Below are positions 5,705-7,400 of a stretch of DNA of 7,400 nucleotides, in pieces. The stretch spans positions 1 to 7,400 of the forward strand of contig DAOVUO010000115.1 of NCBI GenBank assembly GCA_030632545.1, given 5' to 3'. Origin of the DNA: Bacteroidales bacterium. GTDB lineage: Bacteria; Bacteroidota; Bacteroidia; Bacteroidales; DYOH01. Position 1 is the first letter of the stretch, and the number at the start of each line of letters is the position of its first letter. Below the pieces are notes generated by a model, which worked only from the letters and a program-made list of their open reading frames with translations, did not search any database and had not been told where the DNA came from. A program made the translations under genes and the position numbers.

Positions 5705-5927
5705 CTGCCTTTAGACCTTTTACCAAATCTTCAAATGATACAGATGGCTCATTATAACGTTCTTCAAAGGCTTTTAAATCCTCAGCATCTTCTGCTAATT
5801 CATGCAAAATGGCTTCGTTGACAAGGTCTGAAATAGAACGAGATGTTTCTAATGACTTTACTTTCAAAATGTTGTGAATTTTCGGTTCAAAATAAATTAT
5901 TGTTCTTTTTGTTAAAGCAGACATCAT
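5691..5927 (-). CDS. RelB-like ribbon-helix-helix antitoxin
   Basis: 78 residues. The N-terminal RTIIYFEPKIHNILKVKSLE plus SRSISDLVNEAI is a ribbon-helix-helix DNA-binding domain (short strand, helix, turn, helix). The C-terminal acidic tail (EDAEDLKAFEERYNEPSVSF) is the part that wraps the toxin in this family. It should block the RelE-like toxin and repress the operon. Two ATG codons in tandem start the gene; AGGAG (complement at 5933-5937) lies 5 bases before the first. It is the first gene of its module and has its own strong promoter. Confidence 0.87.
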   Translation of the reverse strand: MMSALTKRTIIYFEPKIHNILKVKSLETSRSISDLVNEAILHELAEDAEDLKAFEERYNEPSVSFEDLVKGLKADGKI

Positions 5928-5963
5928 AATTACTCCTGTTATTAAAAATAATCTCTAAATAAC

Positions 5964-5992
5964 ATAATAGCGTTATAGAATCATGATGTCAA
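5964..5992 (-). promoter_or_regulatory. Strong sigma-70 promoter of the RelE module, with a possible operator
   Basis: On the minus strand TTGACA (5992-5987) and TATTAT (5969-5964) are separated by exactly 17 bases: a consensus -35 and a near-consensus -10. The perfect palindrome ATCATGAT (5980-5987) sits in the spacer and an ATAA-N5-TTAT dyad overlaps the -10; either could be where the ribbon-helix-helix antitoxin binds. The -35 lies about 30 bases downstream of the end of tail copy R4, so the promoter belongs to the module and not to the tail. Confidence 0.7.
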
Positions 5993-6021
5993 TGTGCGTA
6001 ATGTATTTAATGCGATGTTGA

Positions 6022-6131
6022 CAATCTAAATCTTTTATCAAACCCCGTACTCACCGAATGCACAAATAACAGCATTCCTCCAATCACTACGGTAAAGAAG
6101 GGCATTATTGATTTGATATATGAACTCGGAT
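6022..6131 (-). repeat. Gene X tail copy R4
   Basis: Encodes MPFFTVVIGGMLLFVHS and then VSTGFDKRFRLSTSH before TAA in the gene X frame. A 5-base insertion disturbs the part upstream of MPFF. Its C-terminal type (KRFRLSTSH) differs from both gene X/R1 and R2/R3. It begins about 8 bases after the VapC stop. Confidence 0.87.
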
Positions 6132-6138
6132 AATAATT

Positions 6139-6529
6139 TTAAGACTCGAATGGATTAAATAATTGAATATTAAGTATTTTTTTAAAATCTTTGATATTTC
6201 GTGTCATTAAAGGTAATTTAAGATGTAAAGCTGTAGCTGCGATAATAGCATCTAGCACTTTTAATGAAGTCGTTTGCCGTATTTGAATACATAATTTTAT
6301 AATTTCTTCGTTCAAAATCTGTTCATTGAAGACATCTAGCAACTCTTTAGTGCGATTTAAGGATTTTTCAGTGTCCAAGCAATTCAATACGTGTGATAAC
6401 AGATAGGTAAGAATTTGATTCAATCGCTTTTGTCAAAAGTTGCTCGACATTATCTGTCAAACTGTCATTTAAATGATAGATTAAAATATTAGTGTCGATT
6501 ACTTTGCTATTTTCAGTGATGATTCCCAT
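6139..6529 (-). pseudogene. vapC: VapC-like PIN-domain toxin, frameshifted
   Basis: PIN toxins are Mg-dependent ribonucleases that cut tRNA or rRNA. The ATG at 6529 opens MGIITENSKVIDTNILIYHL, with the first catalytic Asp in IDTN. This frame reaches SVITRIELLGH and stops at TGA (6370-6368). The rest is in another frame from the same place: TEKSLNRTKELLDVF, then LKVLDAIIAATALHLKLPL and TRNIKDFKKI to NPFES, with the later acidic residues (LDAIIAATA, TRNIKDF). Over 391 bases one base is in excess; deleting one near 6371-6385 rebuilds a 129-residue protein of normal length. The start overlaps the antitoxin gene by 31 bases. As read, the toxin is dead. This fits its antitoxin also being broken. 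Confidence 0.85.
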
Positions 6530-6774
6530 TCTCGCTCCCAGTCTTTTGAACGCTTCGCATGAATTTCTACGTCAACTTCATCAAGTGTTTTTCCTTTTCC
6601 CCATGCCCCGCGAGTACGTTGCAAAACTTCATGGATATTTTCTCTGGAATTAACAATATTTTCTTATATATCCATAACAACTACTACATGTATTTCTTTA
6701 TCTGGTTGTGGTGGAATATTATTAAGCCAATGAAATTGTTGACCGTTGTATATTGCTTCATAGGTTTGTAGCAT
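6499..6774 (-). pseudogene. VapB-like antitoxin with an internal stop codon
   Basis: The ATG at 6774 is preceded by GGAG 7 bases upstream (complement at 6782-6785). It encodes MLQTYEAIYNGQQFHWLNN and continues to VVVVMDI, where codon 37 is TAA (6666-6664). The same frame then runs on as ENIVNSRENI, TRGAWGKGKTLDEVDVEIHA and KRSKDWEREW to a stop at 6501-6499, 91 codons in all. The W-G-K-G-x-T-x-DEVD-x-EI...R..W ending is typical of antitoxins paired with PIN toxins. The TAA probably came from CAA (Gln) by one change. The start overlaps the end of gene X by 17 bases, so the last codons of gene X are made of this gene's leader and start. The same 5' end occurs again at 3226-3283. Confidence 0.8.
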
Positions 6775-6905
6775 TTATATTCTCCAAAGTAAATTTAAAC
6801 CGAAATTTATTATCAAACCCCATACTCACCGAATGCACAAATAACAGCATTCCTCCAATCACCACCGTAAAGAAGGGCATCATTGACATATAGGCTCGGA
6901 AGTAG
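6719..6905 (-). repeat. Gene X tail R5 plus VapB start (source or resident copy)
   Basis: This is the tail in its place inside gene X. The part 6810-6905 is the core shared by all five copies. The part 6719-6809 is shared only with R1 and its VapB stump (3226-3300) and includes the gene X stop and the VapB start region. It contains the short inverted repeat GAATGC/GCATTC around 10 bases, which is changed to GAATAC in R2. Confidence 0.85.
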
Positions 6906-7400
6906 AACAGGGAACTACTGACTAAAAATAGTGCGGCTAAGGCATAAATCCCGCTTTTAATATAGTTTTGCGTTTGATAGCCTTTGATTGCCCAAAAAGT
7001 TGCGAAACTTGCCGCTGCGAATGCTAGAAGCAAAGTTAAAGTATCGGAGATTTCATAAAAAAGTATGACTCGTTGCCAACCAATATCAAAAAAAGGTAAA
7101 ATAAAAGTTCCATAATCCCAAAAAGCTATTAAGGATAAACATAAAATTAAGCTATAAATGCTTATAAAACTTAGCATGGTGAACCATTTTTTCTGTGGAT
7201 ATAAATAAGTCTTAAATTGATACCATATAGCTGTTCCTAAAATTATTCCAACAGCAAGTAAGAGTAAAAACCGTAAATTGGTTGGAATGGGATTATAGAA
7301 AGCCAAAGCATTATCTAACAATGCAATTAGTAAATAAGTCGTAGCCAAAAGACTAAGGAATACCAATAACATCGCTCCTTTTCTCAACAGCCATTTCCAC
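6758..7400 (-). CDS. Gene X: multi-pass membrane protein, 5' end outside window
   Basis: I do not recognise this family. The frame is open to the window edge (reading WKWLLRKGAM at the left of the protein), so the TTG at 7387 need not be the start and more residues are likely. At least 213 residues are visible. About six hydrophobic helices, counted from 7387, lie near 6-26, 38-54, 68-90, 115-134, 143-163 and 170-187, with short basic loops, so it should sit in the inner membrane. Its last segment, from RAYMSMMPFF to GFDNKF, is the sequence repeated four more times in the array. The final residues FKFTLENINATNL overlap the ribosome binding site and start of the VapB-like gene and are probably contributed by that insertion rather than original. 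A very weak resemblance of the last helix to small TRAP-transporter subunits is not enough to name it. Confidence 0.8.
   Translation of the reverse strand, partial: WKWLLRKGAMLLVFLSLLATTYLLIALLDNALAFYNPIPTNLRFLLLLAVGIILGTAIWYQFKTYLYPQKKWFTMLSFISIYSLILCLSLIAFWDYGTFILPFFDIGWQRVILFYEISDTLTLLLAFAAASFATFWAIKGYQTQNYIKSGIYALAALFLVSSSLFYFRAYMSMMPFFTVVIGGMLLFVHSVSMGFDNKFRFKFTLENINATNL

Noticed and set aside
6559..6771. A 70-residue plus-strand reading frame
   Set aside because: It is antisense to the VapB-like gene, whose frame has clear antitoxin sequence.
4400..6905. Tail copies as classical integron attC sites
   Set aside because: There is no GTTRRRY/RYYYAAC core pair at the ends, the GAATGC/GCATTC stem is not kept in R2, and the conservation is that of a protein-coding segment. 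No integron integrase is present in the window.
3226..6905. CRISPR-like or simple tandem repeat array
   Set aside because: The repeats are about 100-130 bp and spaced 700-1100 bp apart by complete genes, far outside CRISPR dimensions.
6758..7400. Gene X as a TRAP transporter small subunit
   Set aside because: Only the last helix and the EPYVIFVTMVIGG part of R1 vaguely resemble that family; the number of helices and the N-terminal part do not fit.

Overview
This window is AT-rich bacterial DNA (roughly one third G+C by eye) using the standard code. The partial cyclophilin and the DNA glycosylase look proteobacterial, probably gammaproteobacterial. The REP-like hairpin with a 'GTAGGTTGGGTTA' start and the 'GAGGAACGAAAC' hairpin recall repeats common in filamentous sulfur bacteria such as Beggiatoa relatives. 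That placement is a guess. The whole window behaves as an accessory hot spot between conserved genes.

Left part (1-860): the 3' end of a cyclophilin peptidyl-prolyl isomerase gene, then about 570 bases without an intact gene. This gap holds a 548-bp segment bounded by 28-bp imperfect terminal inverted repeats. Inside it are two hairpin-forming repeats and a 122-bp decayed internal fragment of the DNA glycosylase gene whose intact copy lies 2.3 kb downstream.

Centre (862-3191, plus strand): a type II restriction-modification pair, made of an ApaLI-like endonuclease gene with a one-base frameshift near its start and an intact beta-class adenine/cytosine-N4 methyltransferase. Nine bases later comes an intact family 6 (hypoxanthine/uracil type) DNA glycosylase. 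The restriction-modification genes thus sit between a broken and an intact copy of glycosylase sequence.

Right part (3226-7400, minus strand): a membrane protein gene ('gene X', 5' end outside the window) followed by a row of four toxin-antitoxin modules and the stump of a fifth. In the direction of transcription the order is gene X, VapBC-like, RelE/RHH, HigBA-like, an ADP-ribosyltransferase-like toxin with a small antitoxin, then a VapB stump. Each module is preceded by a copy of the last roughly 100 bp of gene X, in the same orientation. The genome has apparently accreted [gene X tail + toxin-antitoxin] units one after another at the 3' end of gene X. This resembles an integron cassette array, but a protein-coding gene tail takes the place of the recombination site. 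No recombinase is encoded here.

Decay is selective. The restriction enzyme, the HigB-like toxin and VapC each carry a one-base frameshift, and VapB has an internal stop. The methyltransferase, HigA-like antitoxin, RelE pair and ART-like pair are open. Either toxic halves are being silenced, or some of these are homopolymer sequencing errors.
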